A stretch of 52,136 nt of DNA from Streptomyces humicola. GTDB taxonomy: Bacteria > Actinomycetota > Actinomycetes > Streptomycetales > Streptomycetaceae. Below, piece by piece: positions 10,171-18,554 of this stretch (position 1 is the stretch's first letter; each line of letters starts with the position of its first letter). The position numbers and the translations under genes were made by a program. The notes beneath the pieces are model-generated. The model did not search any database, was not told the DNA's origin, and saw nothing but the letters and a program-made list of their open reading frames with translations. The stretch is from assembly GCF_024436035.1 (NCBI RefSeq), contig NZ_JANFNG010000041.1, positions 1-52,136 of the forward strand, in the 5' to 3' direction.

Positions 10171-10934
10171 CCGAAGGGGGTGCTGCCCTCGGGGGTGAAC
10201 AGCACCGAGTTGACGTAACGGGGGTGCGGTCTCAACGAGCGCCGCAGCAGGCCGCGTTCGATCACGTGCGCCGCCTGCTGCTGGTGTCCCGTCAGGTCGA
10301 ACGATTCCAGCGGCACCCAGTCGCTGCCCGGCAGCACCCAGCCGCGGAAACCCCACTCGCGCAGCAGCCCGATGATCCGCTCGACGGGCTGGATGCGGGT
10401 CTCGGCCTCGATGAACAGATTGGGCCGGTCGCGGCGGAGCGTCTTCTCCGCGCCGCGTAACACCGCGGCCTCGTGGCCCTCGACGTCGATCTTCACGAAC
10501 GACACATCCGGCAGATCAAGGGCGTCCACGGTGGTCAGCCGTACCGGGCGGGTGCCGCGGTGGACGTACGGGCGCGGTTCGAGCGAGGTCAGGCCGCGCG
10601 CCTCGCGGCCGCGGCGGTCGGCGAGCCAGATGGGGGCGTCCCCGAGGCGGTCGGAGGCGGCCGCGTTGATCACTTCGACGCCGGGCGGGACGGTGTCGCG
10701 CAGTGCCCGGCACACCTCGGGCACGGGTTCGAGTGCCACGACTCGGTCGGCGCGCCGGGCCAGCCTCCGCGACCACGGCCCGTACCAGGCGCCGATGTCC
10801 AGCGCCGTGCCGTACGGCGGGCAGATCTCCTCCACCCTGCCGAGTTCGGGCTCCTGACGCGGATAGAGCGCGTCGACGGCGAGCGCCAGCAGGCGGTTCG
10901 GCAGACGAGGGCCGAGCGCGGCGGCGAGGGTCAT
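10167..10934 (-). CDS. FkbM-family SAM-dependent methyltransferase
   Basis: The 255-residue protein has motif I as [12 protein letters not shown] (residues 44-55), an acidic motif II ([11 protein letters not shown]) and the FkbM signature [20 protein letters not shown] at about residues 140-160. FkbM enzymes O-methylate sugars, polyketides and surface glycans. AGGAAGGAG precedes ATG 10934. The gene is divergent from a lipoprotein gene and borders the glycan cluster at 11-25 kb, so a glycan or glycolipid substrate is plausible but inferred. Its stop overlaps that of sdhB. Confidence 0.85.
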   Translation of the reverse strand: MTLAAALGPRLPNRLLALAVDALYPRQEPELGRVEEICPPYGTALDIGAWYGPWSRRLARRADRVVALEPVPEVCRALRDTVPPGVEVINAAASDRLGDAPIWLADRRGREARGLTSLEPRPYVHRGTRPVRLTTVDALDLPDVSFVKIDVEGHEAAVLRGAEKTLRRDRPNLFIEAETRIQPVERIIGLLREWGFRGWVLPGSDWVPLESFDLTGHQQQAAHVIERGLLRRSLRPHPRYVNSVLFTPEGSTPFG

Positions 10935-11038
10935 TCGGACTCCTTCCTTGCCGCTGCATTTCCGCCGCGACTACTCTTAATCGATGACACCCCGTCAGCG
11001 ATCTGCGCAGTCATCACCCGCGGAATCCGGGAGGTCCG

Positions 11039-12355
11039 GTGCGGCACCGACGCGCGGCAGCCGGCCTTTTCGCCGTAGCGGCTCTGCTGTCGTGCTGCTC
11101 CGGAGGCGGCGCGGGCGCGCAGCGGGCGGCCGGTGCGGACTGTGCGGGCGAGGGCATCTTCTCCTGGGCGCCGGATCCCTCCGTCACCGATGAGTTCGTC
11201 CGGTACGGCAACGACAACAGCAGCCTGGAGGACTGGACCGGCGGTGACGGCACCCACTCGGTGCGGCTGCCGGACGGGCGTGCCCTCTGGCTGGCCGACG
11301 ATCCCATCCTCGACGAGGTGTTTGCGCCGCCCAACGCGAGCGGCCAGCCGTACTACTGGCGCAACACCTCCGGTGGCCGCATGCCGCTGTGGGTCCACAA
11401 CGCCGCGCTGGTGATGTCTCACTCCGGCCGGCTGGAGGAGACGCTGCTCGGCTCCCCGCCCGGTGCGACACCCGCCTCGCTCTTCCCGGACCTGTCCTCC
11501 GACGCCCAGTCCTGGCGCTGGCCGGTCCAGGCGCTCGTCGAACCCCGTGCGCCCGGCTCGGCCGAGCACGTGGTGCGGGTGCTGCTGTGGGACCGCTCCG
11601 CCGCACCACCGCCGTATCTGTACGGCGTGCCGCTCGCCACCGAGGTCGCCACGCTCTCCCTGCCCTCCCTCCGCCTGGAGTCCATCGTCAAGATCGACGA
11701 CCAGACTTCCGTGCCGCAGCCGGGTGACCGTGTGCTCTACGGGACGACGGCGGTGGCCGACGGCCCGTGGACGTACGTCTTCGGGGGCGACGACGGTCCT
11801 GGCCGCAACCCCGCCGAGTCCTCCTCGCACGCCTACCTCGCCCGCGCTCCGGTCGGTGAGCTCGGCCAGCCGGCGGCCTGGCGCTACTGGGACGGCACCG
11901 GCTGGGCCGCCGATCCCGCCGCGGCCCGGCCGGTGCTCGGCGACGGTGCGCGCCACGGCGTCGGCAGCTCGTTCACCGTGGTCCGTGAGGGGGCCACCTG
12001 GGTCCTGGTGACCATGGACTCCGGCGGGCCTGGCGCGAGCGGCCTTGCCACGATCACCTCGTACTGGGCCTGTTCCCCGCAGGGGCCGTGGAACGGGCCG
12101 GGCCCGGGATTCCAGCCGCCGCTGCCCGCCGACTCCGCATCCCCCTCGCAGGAGGTGGTCTACAACCCGCAGGCTCATCCCGAGTTCGGCGACGGCGGCG
12201 ACGGTCTGCTGCTCAGCTACGACGTCAACTGGCTGGGCTCGGACGCACCGACGCAGGTCAACCGCAATGTGGCGCTGTACAGGCCGAGGTTCGTTCGGCT
12301 GAGCCTTGGGCCGGCCGTGCCGGGTGGCGCTAGTGCCGCGCGGGAACGTCATTGA
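11039..12355 (+). CDS. Putative lipoprotein, DUF4185-like beta-propeller
   Basis: GTG 11039 follows GGGAGG and gives 438 residues. The N-terminus (RHRRAAAGLFAVAALLSCCSGGG) is a signal peptide ending in a lipobox, LLSC, so the mature protein should be lipid-anchored outside the membrane. The rest has repeated short strands with Trp/Asp/Gly-rich turns (GDGTHSVRLPDGRALWLADD, then TYVFGGDDGPGR, then ITSYWACSPQGPW, then VYNPQAHPEF), the pattern of DUF4185 and five-bladed propeller glycosidase-like proteins. The activity is unknown. It overlaps the next, convergent gene by 26 bp and may act on the surface glycan made by this cluster. Confidence 0.65.
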   Translation: MRHRRAAAGLFAVAALLSCCSGGGAGAQRAAGADCAGEGIFSWAPDPSVTDEFVRYGNDNSSLEDWTGGDGTHSVRLPDGRALWLADDPILDEVFAPPNASGQPYYWRNTSGGRMPLWVHNAALVMSHSGRLEETLLGSPPGATPASLFPDLSSDAQSWRWPVQALVEPRAPGSAEHVVRVLLWDRSAAPPPYLYGVPLATEVATLSLPSLRLESIVKIDDQTSVPQPGDRVLYGTTAVADGPWTYVFGGDDGPGRNPAESSSHAYLARAPVGELGQPAAWRYWDGTGWAADPAAARPVLGDGARHGVGSSFTVVREGATWVLVTMDSGGPGASGLATITSYWACSPQGPWNGPGPGFQPPLPADSASPSQEVVYNPQAHPEFGDGGDGLLLSYDVNWLGSDAPTQVNRNVALYRPRFVRLSLGPAVPGGASAARERH

Positions 12356-13379
12356 CGCCGTCCGGGGTGGTCCGCGCCAGGATGCGCAGATGGTCGGAGC
12401 TGCCGACCGTCTCGGCCTGGTCGGCGAGCAGGTACGGAATGCCGTCGACGATCGGGTAGCGCCGACGCAGCCGCGGGTTGTAGAGCGCGTCGCGTTCCGC
12501 GTCGTACAGCAGCGGCCCCTTGTCGACCGGGCAGGCGAGCAGCCCGAGCAGATCCTTCGTCACCGGCATGCTGTCCTCCGTCTCCGGCAGGGTCGGCCAT
12601 GCCGGGGGTGTCACGTCGTGGGGGGTCAGGGGTGTGCGGGCGTGCACCAGCAGATCCGCGGCGAGCGAGGGGACGTGGCGGAAGAGCCGGTCGAGCGGGC
12701 GCAGCGGCTTCGGCGTGTCGTGGTACACGGCGCCCCGCAGGGCGACGATCCGCAGGCCGTGCGCCCGCAGCAGCCCGACGAGTGCCCTGCGGGTGAAGAC
12801 CCGCAGGTGTCCGACGACTTCACGGCCCGGCCGCCCGTAGATGCCGCGCAGGCTCACCTCGGTGAAGACCGGCTGTATGCCGCCGAGGAGCAGGCCCCGG
12901 TTGAACCAGGCCGCAAGGTTGGGGGTGGACAGCAGCAGTGAGCCGCCCGGGCGCAGCACGCGCACGATCTCGTCGAGCGCCGCGTCGGTGTCGACGAGGT
13001 GCTCGATGACTTCGCTGAGCACGGCCACGTCGATGGAATGGTCGGGGAACGGCAGGCCTGGCGCGTCGAGTCCGGCCCGCACAACGGTCAGGCCGTGGGC
13101 GCGTGCCCGCTCCAGCGCCTGGCACGACCAGTCGGCGCCGATGACGGTGTGGCCGCGGGCGCGCCGGGCGAGCACGGATGTGGCGGCGCCGTCGCCGCAG
13201 CCGATGTCGAGGATGCGCAAGCATGCGTCGGCGGCGCGGGCGGCGTCCAGGGTCGGTTCGATCAGCCGCAGCTGGCGGCGTGCCCGTTCGGGCCCGGAGG
13301 CAATGGGGACGGCCGGGTCCTCGTACAGCTCGCGCAGTCCGGGCGCGGACGCCGGGGGCGGGGGGCACTGATCGGTCAC
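12330..13379 (-). CDS. Methyltransferase fused to a degenerate Trm112-like domain
   Basis: The 349-residue product joins two parts. Residues 1 to about 260 are a class I methyltransferase: motif I ILDIGCGDG at 56-64, VAVLSEVIEHL as the post-II strand, VLRPGGSLLLSTPN and a C-terminal cap. From about residue 272, DLLGLLACPVDKGPLLYD and RRRYPIVDGIPYLLADQA match the Trm112/UPF0434 fold, which normally activates separate methyltransferases. Only the first of the zinc cysteines (CPV) remains. It is the last gene of the DUF3068 operon, 14 bases after its neighbour, so its substrate is probably a cell-envelope glycan or lipid. Confidence 0.75.
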   Translation of the reverse strand: MTDQCPPPPASAPGLRELYEDPAVPIASGPERARRQLRLIEPTLDAARAADACLRILDIGCGDGAATSVLARRARGHTVIGADWSCQALERARAHGLTVVRAGLDAPGLPFPDHSIDVAVLSEVIEHLVDTDAALDEIVRVLRPGGSLLLSTPNLAAWFNRGLLLGGIQPVFTEVSLRGIYGRPGREVVGHLRVFTRRALVGLLRAHGLRIVALRGAVYHDTPKPLRPLDRLFRHVPSLAADLLVHARTPLTPHDVTPPAWPTLPETEDSMPVTKDLLGLLACPVDKGPLLYDAERDALYNPRLRRRYPIVDGIPYLLADQAETVGSSDHLRILARTTPDGVNDVPARH

Positions 13380-13393
13380 GGGAGGTTACTCCT

Positions 13394-14710
13394 TCAGCGC
13401 GGCAACCGCTCGTGTGCGGTGGGGAGTAAGGCCACGTCCTCAAGAGCGTGGCCGAGCAGGTCGGTGAAGGCGCCGGCCGCCGCCTCGTCCAGCGCGGCAC
13501 GGCGGAAGCGGACCGCGAGGTGGAGCCGGCCGGCGACGGTGAGGGCGGAGACGGACAGGCCGCGGGGCATCGGGGCGGGGGCGGCCATCCACAGGGCGGT
13601 GACGGGGCCCGCGCCGTCGAAGGGCGGAGGGTCGGGAATCCTGCCGAGATTGCTGACCATGGTGGTGTCGGCGAACATCCGGGCGGCCAGCCGCACCGTC
13701 GGCACGAAGGATCTTCGCACCGCGTACGGGAGGTACGGCGCCCCGAGCAGCACGGCAGCCGGGCCGCCCGCGGGCGCGGAGCTGCGCTTGGCGAGGGTGG
13801 TCTGGGCGGCCACGGAGGCGAGCAGCGCACGCGGTTCGTCCGTGGTCGCGGTGACCGAGGTGAGACGGGAGAGGTTGCTGATCACCTCGAAGCGGTGCGC
13901 TGCGTCCCGGGTGTTGATCGGCATGGTGATGCGGACGGGAGCGGACGGGTGGCCGTGGGCCCGGTTCCAGCGGGCGACGGTGATGGCGGTCGCGGCGATC
14001 AGGGCGTCGTTGACGGTCACGCCGCGGCGGCGGGAGCCCGCGGCGAGCGCCGTCGTGGCTCCGGGGTCGAGGCAGAAGAGCACACAGCCGTAACCGCGGG
14101 TGTGCCGGGGTGCGGTGCGGGCGATGCGCACCGGGCGGCCGCCGTCGTGGGACGGAGCGGGCGTGGGCGCCGGATGGGATGGATCCGGCTGCGTCCCGGC
14201 GCGCGCCACGGCCGGGTCGAGGGGCGGCTCGGGATCGGGCTCGCCGTTGTAGCGGCGGACGACGGAGGTGACGAACCCTAGGCAGGAGACGGCGTCGAAG
14301 AGCGCGTGGTGGGCACCGACCAGCAGCCGGTCGCCACCGTCGCCCGTACCGGGCAGCAGCCGCAGCCTGAGCAGCGGTGATGTCCCGAGCGGCAGTGGCG
14401 TGTCCATGGTGCGGCGGCGCTCGTCCCCGGGCGCCGCGCCGGGCGCGGCGACGGTGAGCGGGTCGGCGTCGGTCCGCTCGGGGATCTCCCACGAGGAGCG
14501 GAACCGCCACCGCCCGGCGGCGGCCCGGCGCGCGCGGGCCATCGGGTGGGCCTGGAACGCCGAGTCGACGGCGGCGCGCAGCCGGCCGGCGTCCAGCCGT
14601 CCGGCGACGGCGAGTTCGAGCAGGATGACATTGGGTTCGCCGCGTCGTTCCAGCAGATCCGCGCACTCGTCGACGGCGGTGAACGGCAGTCGCCTGCCGG
14701 GGACGGTCAT
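13394..14710 (-). CDS. Condensation-domain / PapA-like acyltransferase
   Basis: The 438-residue protein carries HHALFDA with His134, His135 and Asp139, the catalytic HHxxxD motif of the condensation / CoA-dependent acyltransferase superfamily (NRPS C domains, PapA5, wax-ester synthases). VSNLGRIPDPPPF near residue 360 matches the latch region of these enzymes. No carrier or adenylation domain is attached, so it is a free-standing acyltransferase. GGAGG precedes ATG 14710, which overlaps the upstream stop as ATGA. Its place in the DUF3068 / methyltransferase operon suggests acylation of a surface sugar or glycolipid; that substrate is inference. Confidence 0.8.
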   Translation of the reverse strand: MTVPGRRLPFTAVDECADLLERRGEPNVILLELAVAGRLDAGRLRAAVDSAFQAHPMARARRAAAGRWRFRSSWEIPERTDADPLTVAAPGAAPGDERRRTMDTPLPLGTSPLLRLRLLPGTGDGGDRLLVGAHHALFDAVSCLGFVTSVVRRYNGEPDPEPPLDPAVARAGTQPDPSHPAPTPAPSHDGGRPVRIARTAPRHTRGYGCVLFCLDPGATTALAAGSRRRGVTVNDALIAATAITVARWNRAHGHPSAPVRITMPINTRDAAHRFEVISNLSRLTSVTATTDEPRALLASVAAQTTLAKRSSAPAGGPAAVLLGAPYLPYAVRRSFVPTVRLAARMFADTTMVSNLGRIPDPPPFDGAGPVTALWMAAPAPMPRGLSVSALTVAGRLHLAVRFRRAALDEAAAGAFTDLLGHALEDVALLPTAHERLPR

Positions 14711-15348
14711 CGGGTCCTCCGCAAGGTGACCTGCACGGCGAAGCCGCGCAGCACGGGTATGCGCAGCACGGTTATGCGCAGCAGCGCCCGCACGCCGCGC
14801 GGGAAGTAGCGCGGCCCGGCCTCCACCAGTTCCACGTCGCTGCGCCGCCGCACATGCCGCAGCAGCAGTCCGGTCCGCACGGGGAAGTGGGTGCGCCCGC
14901 GTGGCGAGCGCCAGTTGGTGTAAGCGAGGTGAATGGTGCCGTCCGGCCTCGTGACGCGGATCAGCTCGTCGAGCAGCCCGACGGGGTCGGGGACGTGCCC
15001 CAGCACGTCGGAGCAGTAGCACAGATCGGCCGACGCCTCCCGCAGCGGCAGCCAGTAGCCGTCGCCGACGACCGTGGCGCGCCCGGTGCGGGCGGGGACG
15101 GGGAGTGGGTCGACGACGACGCACCGGGCGCCGGCCGCGCGGAACACCTCGGCGCACCAGCCGTCCCCGCCGCCGACGTCCACCACCGTGCTGCCGGCCA
15201 ACGGGCAGTACTCGGCGGCCTGCTGGACGCAGTAGCGGGCGCGCAGCCGCCTGAATCCGCTGCGGTCGGGGCCCGGGCTGGCCAGCGCACGCACCAGTTG
15301 CCGTACCGTCGTCCGCGGCACGGCCACCGCGGATGCGGTCGCGCTCAC
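14707..15348 (-). CDS. SAM-dependent methyltransferase, DUF3068-operon
   Basis: The start is GTG 15348, which overlaps the upstream stop as GTGA and gives 213 residues. Motif I is VVDVGGGDGWCAEVF at about residues 56-70, then VVVDPLPVP as motif II, CYCSDVLGHVPDP and VTRPDGTIHLAY. It resembles the small methyltransferase of the mycobacterial Rv0224c type, which I recall lies next to a GT4 glycosyltransferase, as here. It is translationally coupled on both sides. The acceptor is unknown. Confidence 0.75.
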   Translation of the reverse strand: MSATASAVAVPRTTVRQLVRALASPGPDRSGFRRLRARYCVQQAAEYCPLAGSTVVDVGGGDGWCAEVFRAAGARCVVVDPLPVPARTGRATVVGDGYWLPLREASADLCYCSDVLGHVPDPVGLLDELIRVTRPDGTIHLAYTNWRSPRGRTHFPVRTGLLLRHVRRRSDVELVEAGPRYFPRGVRALLRITVLRIPVLRGFAVQVTLRRTR

Positions 15349-16349
15349 CGCAGTGCCCCGCCGGCCGGGGCGGGTTCGGGCGCCGGCCCGGTCGCCTGTC
15401 GGTGCCGGGGCGCGCCCGGGCGGCCGCGCAGCAGCAGGACACATCCGGCGGCCACCCCGAGTGCGCCGAGCCCGGCCATCCCGTAGGGCACGGGGCCGGT
15501 CAGCAGTGCCAGGCCGTCGTGCTTGCCCGCGAACTTGTCGACCAGGGCCTTCTCGGTGGCGTCGGTGGCCTGGAGCTGCACGTCGAGGGCGGTGGCGAGG
15601 TCCTTGCTGCCGCCTGGCAGGCGAAGGGTGACGATCTGGTGGCTCGATCCGCCGACGGGTGCTCCGGTGAGCGGGTCGACGAGGTTGACGGCGGCCGGGT
15701 TGTGGTACCACTCCTCCACCGTGATCAGGCTGCCGTCCTTGCGCGTGGGCTGTCCGACGACCGCAGGCGGCACCTGGATGGTGCCGATGGGGGTGGGCGG
15801 CACGATCATCGTGTACTGGTTGAAGGTGCGGCCGTAGAGCGTGCGGGTGCCGGTGTAGTCGGCGCGGAAGGCCTTGCCCGCGGTGGAGTCCCACACTCGG
15901 TAGGAGTGGTGGCCGGTGTTGAACGGGTATTTCAGGTAGGCGTCCGCGCCCATCCCTGTGTCGCCGCCGCAGCAGGGGCTCGACGTGGTGGTGTGCCGGT
16001 CGAAGACCCAGCGGTGGACGCTGAGGTTGAACGCCTGGCGGGCGTCGGGCAGGTGGATGGTCTGCGGGGTGTCGAGGCGGATGGAGATGTCCCAGACGGC
16101 CTTGCCGACGCGCTTGCCCTCGGCCACGTCGCCGAGCGCGTGCCGGGTGGCGGTGAGGGTGCCGGACTCCGTCTTCCCGGTGGCCGGGTCGAGGTAGGTG
16201 CCCGGTCCCGAGCTGATGTCGGTGAAGTCCATGTCGTACGGGGCCACTTGCACGCGCGGCAGCACGAACCAGCGCAGCATGGGGCCGAGGACGAGGAGGA
16301 AGATCCCGAGTCCTAAGACGAGGAACGCGACGATACGGCGGCCATGCAT
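15345..16349 (-). CDS. DUF3068 (PorA-family) membrane-anchored protein
   Basis: This 334-residue protein has an N-terminal transmembrane helix (IVAFLVLGLGIFLLVLGPML, residues 6-25), a long extracytoplasmic beta-rich domain and a second helix near residues 285-310 (GMAGLGALGVAAGCVLLL) before a short Pro/Ala-rich cytoplasmic tail. This two-helix sandwich, with the VAPYDMDFTDISSGPGTYLD start of the outer domain, is the hallmark of DUF3068. The family's function is not settled; members cluster with cell-wall glycan genes in actinobacteria. It is the first gene of a four-gene operon driven by the palindrome-containing promoter at 16410-16438. Confidence 0.85.
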   Translation of the reverse strand: MHGRRIVAFLVLGLGIFLLVLGPMLRWFVLPRVQVAPYDMDFTDISSGPGTYLDPATGKTESGTLTATRHALGDVAEGKRVGKAVWDISIRLDTPQTIHLPDARQAFNLSVHRWVFDRHTTTSSPCCGGDTGMGADAYLKYPFNTGHHSYRVWDSTAGKAFRADYTGTRTLYGRTFNQYTMIVPPTPIGTIQVPPAVVGQPTRKDGSLITVEEWYHNPAAVNLVDPLTGAPVGGSSHQIVTLRLPGGSKDLATALDVQLQATDATEKALVDKFAGKHDGLALLTGPVPYGMAGLGALGVAAGCVLLLRGRPGAPRHRQATGPAPEPAPAGGALR

Positions 16350-16409
16350 GACGTCTCCCTGGGCGACCCTGGGTAGCTGGTACGTACCGGATGGCTTCGC
16401 GTTGACGGC

Positions 16410-16438
16410 ACGCTAGAGAGCAATTGACACACTGTCAA
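16410..16438 (-). promoter_or_regulatory. Operator/promoter A of the DUF3068 operon
   Basis: TTGACACACTGTCAA (16424-16438) is an inverted repeat with perfect 6-bp arms. Read on the minus strand its first arm supplies -35 TTGACA; 17 bp later comes TAGCGT (16415-16410). The predicted transcript starts some 50-55 nt before the DUF3068 ATG. It is the first of four related palindromes. Confidence 0.75.
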
Positions 16439-16477
16439 TAATCTGTGCACGACAGATGTGCGAGGACCCCGGAGTTG

Positions 16478-17221
16478 TCACTCGGGCGCAACACTGAGTA
16501 CGTACGTGCCGGCGGGAAGTTCGATGCCGGCGCCTTCGAGCCCACGCGCCTGACGCAGGCAGCGGGTGACGTGGGCGTCGTACCGCGCGGCCGTCAGCAC
16601 ACTGGATCCGAACAGCTCGCGCAGCAGCGCGACGAGCTGGTCACGGCCCGGCTCCTGGGTGCGCAGCCAGTCCCTGCCTATCATCTCGACCAGTCCGATC
16701 CAGCCGCGCACCACTGAGCGCAGCAGATCCGGCACGGCGGTGGTGTCCCCCGCCTCACACACCTGCGGCATCCGCATCGATTCCAGCAACGAGACGAGGA
16801 TGCCCTCGCGCGCGCTGTCGAGGATCGCCTCCTCCTCACTCGTCGCCGTCCCGGATCCGTGGCCGAGCAGCGTGGTGTAGCCGAGCGCGTCCTCGCGGAT
16901 GTGGTGCAGGTAGGCGCGCAGCCCGGCGGCGAGCCAGTCGTCGGGCGTGGAGCGGTGGGCACGGTCGACGGCGGAGGTCAGCCGGTCCGCGCAGGTCTGC
17001 AGGGCGGCGAGGAACACCCCGTACTTGCTGCCGTAGTAGTGATAGAGCAGGGGCCGTGACATGCCGGCCGCGCGGGCGAGGTCGTCGACGGAGACGGCCT
17101 CGTAGGGCCGTGAGGCGAACAGGCCGAGCGCGGTCTCGATGAGGGCCCGTTTGCGGTCCTCCGGAGCCATCCGCTGACGGGACGGCCGGGTCGGGGGATC
17201 GGATTGCGTGCGACGCCCCAT
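16478..17221 (-). CDS. TetR-family regulator, candidate repressor of the glycan cluster
   Basis: ATG 17221, preceded by AAGGGGG, gives 247 residues; a GTG at 17257 is open but lacks a ribosome binding site. The helix-turn-helix is textbook TetR: a YEAVSVDDLARAAGMSR stretch followed by LLYHYYGSKYGVFLAAL (residues about 45-80). The C-terminal helical domain is of ordinary length. Operator-like palindromes lie on both sides (16424 and 17317), and two more precede the aftD-like and hydrolase genes. Autoregulation and control of all four units is the simplest reading, though direct binding is inferred. Confidence 0.85.
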   Translation of the reverse strand: MGRRTQSDPPTRPSRQRMAPEDRKRALIETALGLFASRPYEAVSVDDLARAAGMSRPLLYHYYGSKYGVFLAALQTCADRLTSAVDRAHRSTPDDWLAAGLRAYLHHIREDALGYTTLLGHGSGTATSEEEAILDSAREGILVSLLESMRMPQVCEAGDTTAVPDLLRSVVRGWIGLVEMIGRDWLRTQEPGRDQLVALLRELFGSSVLTAARYDAHVTRCLRQARGLEGAGIELPAGTYVLSVAPE

Positions 17222-17316
17222 CGCCGTGCCCCCTTGCATCCGCGGCCGGACTGACACCCGGCGTGATCGATGCTAACGGCGGTTGCCGCGACCGAGATGG
17301 TTGCGTGCACAATTTA

Positions 17317-17345
17317 TTGACGTTTCGTCAACAACTGCCTAGCGT
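17317..17345 (+). promoter_or_regulatory. Operator/promoter B between TetR and glycosyltransferase
   Basis: TTGACGTTTCGTCAA (17317-17331) is an inverted repeat with perfect 6-bp arms. On the plus strand TTGACG is followed after exactly 17 bp by TAGCGT (17340-17345), giving a leader of about 42 nt to the glycosyltransferase ATG. On the minus strand it lies about 95 bp before the TetR start, but no matching -10 is evident there. Confidence 0.75.
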
Positions 17346-17393
17346 GAAGCCCGCTCCTCTCGTCTCCCCCCCCACGACGAAAGGCAAGCGCGG

Positions 17394-18554
17394 ATGGCCA
17401 GCGGACGCATACGTACCCGTACGGCACCCCTCCCGACCGCGGACACAGCTGCGTGCCCGGCTCCTCATCGGCTGCATGTCGCCTTCCTCGCCGGACGCGA
17501 TCTCGCCAGCCCGCACGCGGGCGGCTCCGAGTTGCTCATCGACCGGCTCGCCCGCGGGCTCGTCGAGCGGGGCCACCGGGCCACGCTCGTGTGCGGCGGG
17601 CCGGTCGGCCGCGACAGACCGTACCGGGTGGTGCGCAACGGCGGCGCGTACAGCCAGTTCCTCAGCGCGCCCCTCGCCGTCCGGCGACGGCTCGGCGACT
17701 GCGACCTGCTGGTGGAGGTCTGCAACGGTCTGCCGTACCTCAGCCCGGTGTGGCTGCGCAGCATCCCCGCGGTCTGCCTGGTCAACCATGTGCACAGCGA
17801 GCTGTGGCCGATCCGCTTCCCCAGGCCCGTCGCCGCGGTCGGGCGGTACGCCGAAAGCGTGCTGATGCCGCGCGCCCACAGCGGCAACCTCTTCGTGGCC
17901 GTCTCGCCGTCGACCGCCGACGCCCTGGAGGAGATCGGCGTCGCACGGGACCGGATCCGGGTCATCACCAACGGCGTCGAGGACGCGACGGCGATCGCGC
18001 CCGAGGCGCCCGCTCCGCTCTTCCTCGCCCTCGGCAGGCTTGCCGACTACAAGCGGATCGATCTGCTGCTGCGCCTGTGGGAACGGGTGCGCAGGGTCAC
18101 CGCAGGCACGCTCGTCATCGCGGGCGACGGGCCCGAGCGGCAGCGGCTGGAGCAACTGGCGGGCCCGGGCGTGCGGTTCACCGGGCGGATCAGCGAGGCG
18201 GACAAGCACCGGCTGCTGTGCGAGGCGTGGCTGCTGCTCCACCCGGCGCAGGTGGAGGGGTGGGGCCTGGTGATCACGGAGGCCGCGGTGCGCCGCACCC
18301 CGGCGGTCGGGTTCGACGTGCCGGGGCTGCGCGACTCGGTGGTGAGCGGCAGCACGGGTCTGCTGACGACGACGGAGAGCGGCTTCGCCTCGGCCTGGGC
18401 CAGCCTGGCGCTCGATCCCCGGCGGCGGGAGGCGATGGGCGCGGCGGCGCGGCGGCGCGCCCTCGACCTGCAGTGGACGACGACGGTCGAACGGTTCGCG
18501 GCCGTGGTGACGGAGGCGCTGCACCGATCGGCGGTTGCTACGGCGCGACGGTGA
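17394..18554 (+). CDS. GT4-family glycosyltransferase
   Basis: The 386-residue protein is a GT-B enzyme. Its N-terminal domain has the glycine-rich acceptor-side loop SPHAGGSELLIDRLARGL (residues 39-56). The C-terminal domain has FLALGRLADYKRIDLLLRLW, VIAGDGPE and the nucleotide-sugar-binding motif VEGWGLVITEAAV, whose paired glutamates contact the donor. No transmembrane helix is seen, so it acts at the cytoplasmic face. Retaining transfer from a nucleotide sugar or GDP-mannose-like donor is usual for GT4; the real donor is unknown. It overlaps the convergent DMT gene by 17 bp. Confidence 0.88.
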   Translation: MASGRIRTRTAPLPTADTAACPAPHRLHVAFLAGRDLASPHAGGSELLIDRLARGLVERGHRATLVCGGPVGRDRPYRVVRNGGAYSQFLSAPLAVRRRLGDCDLLVEVCNGLPYLSPVWLRSIPAVCLVNHVHSELWPIRFPRPVAAVGRYAESVLMPRAHSGNLFVAVSPSTADALEEIGVARDRIRVITNGVEDATAIAPEAPAPLFLALGRLADYKRIDLLLRLWERVRRVTAGTLVIAGDGPERQRLEQLAGPGVRFTGRISEADKHRLLCEAWLLLHPAQVEGWGLVITEAAVRRTPAVGFDVPGLRDSVVSGSTGLLTTTESGFASAWASLALDPRRREAMGAAARRRALDLQWTTTVERFAAVVTEALHRSAVATARR

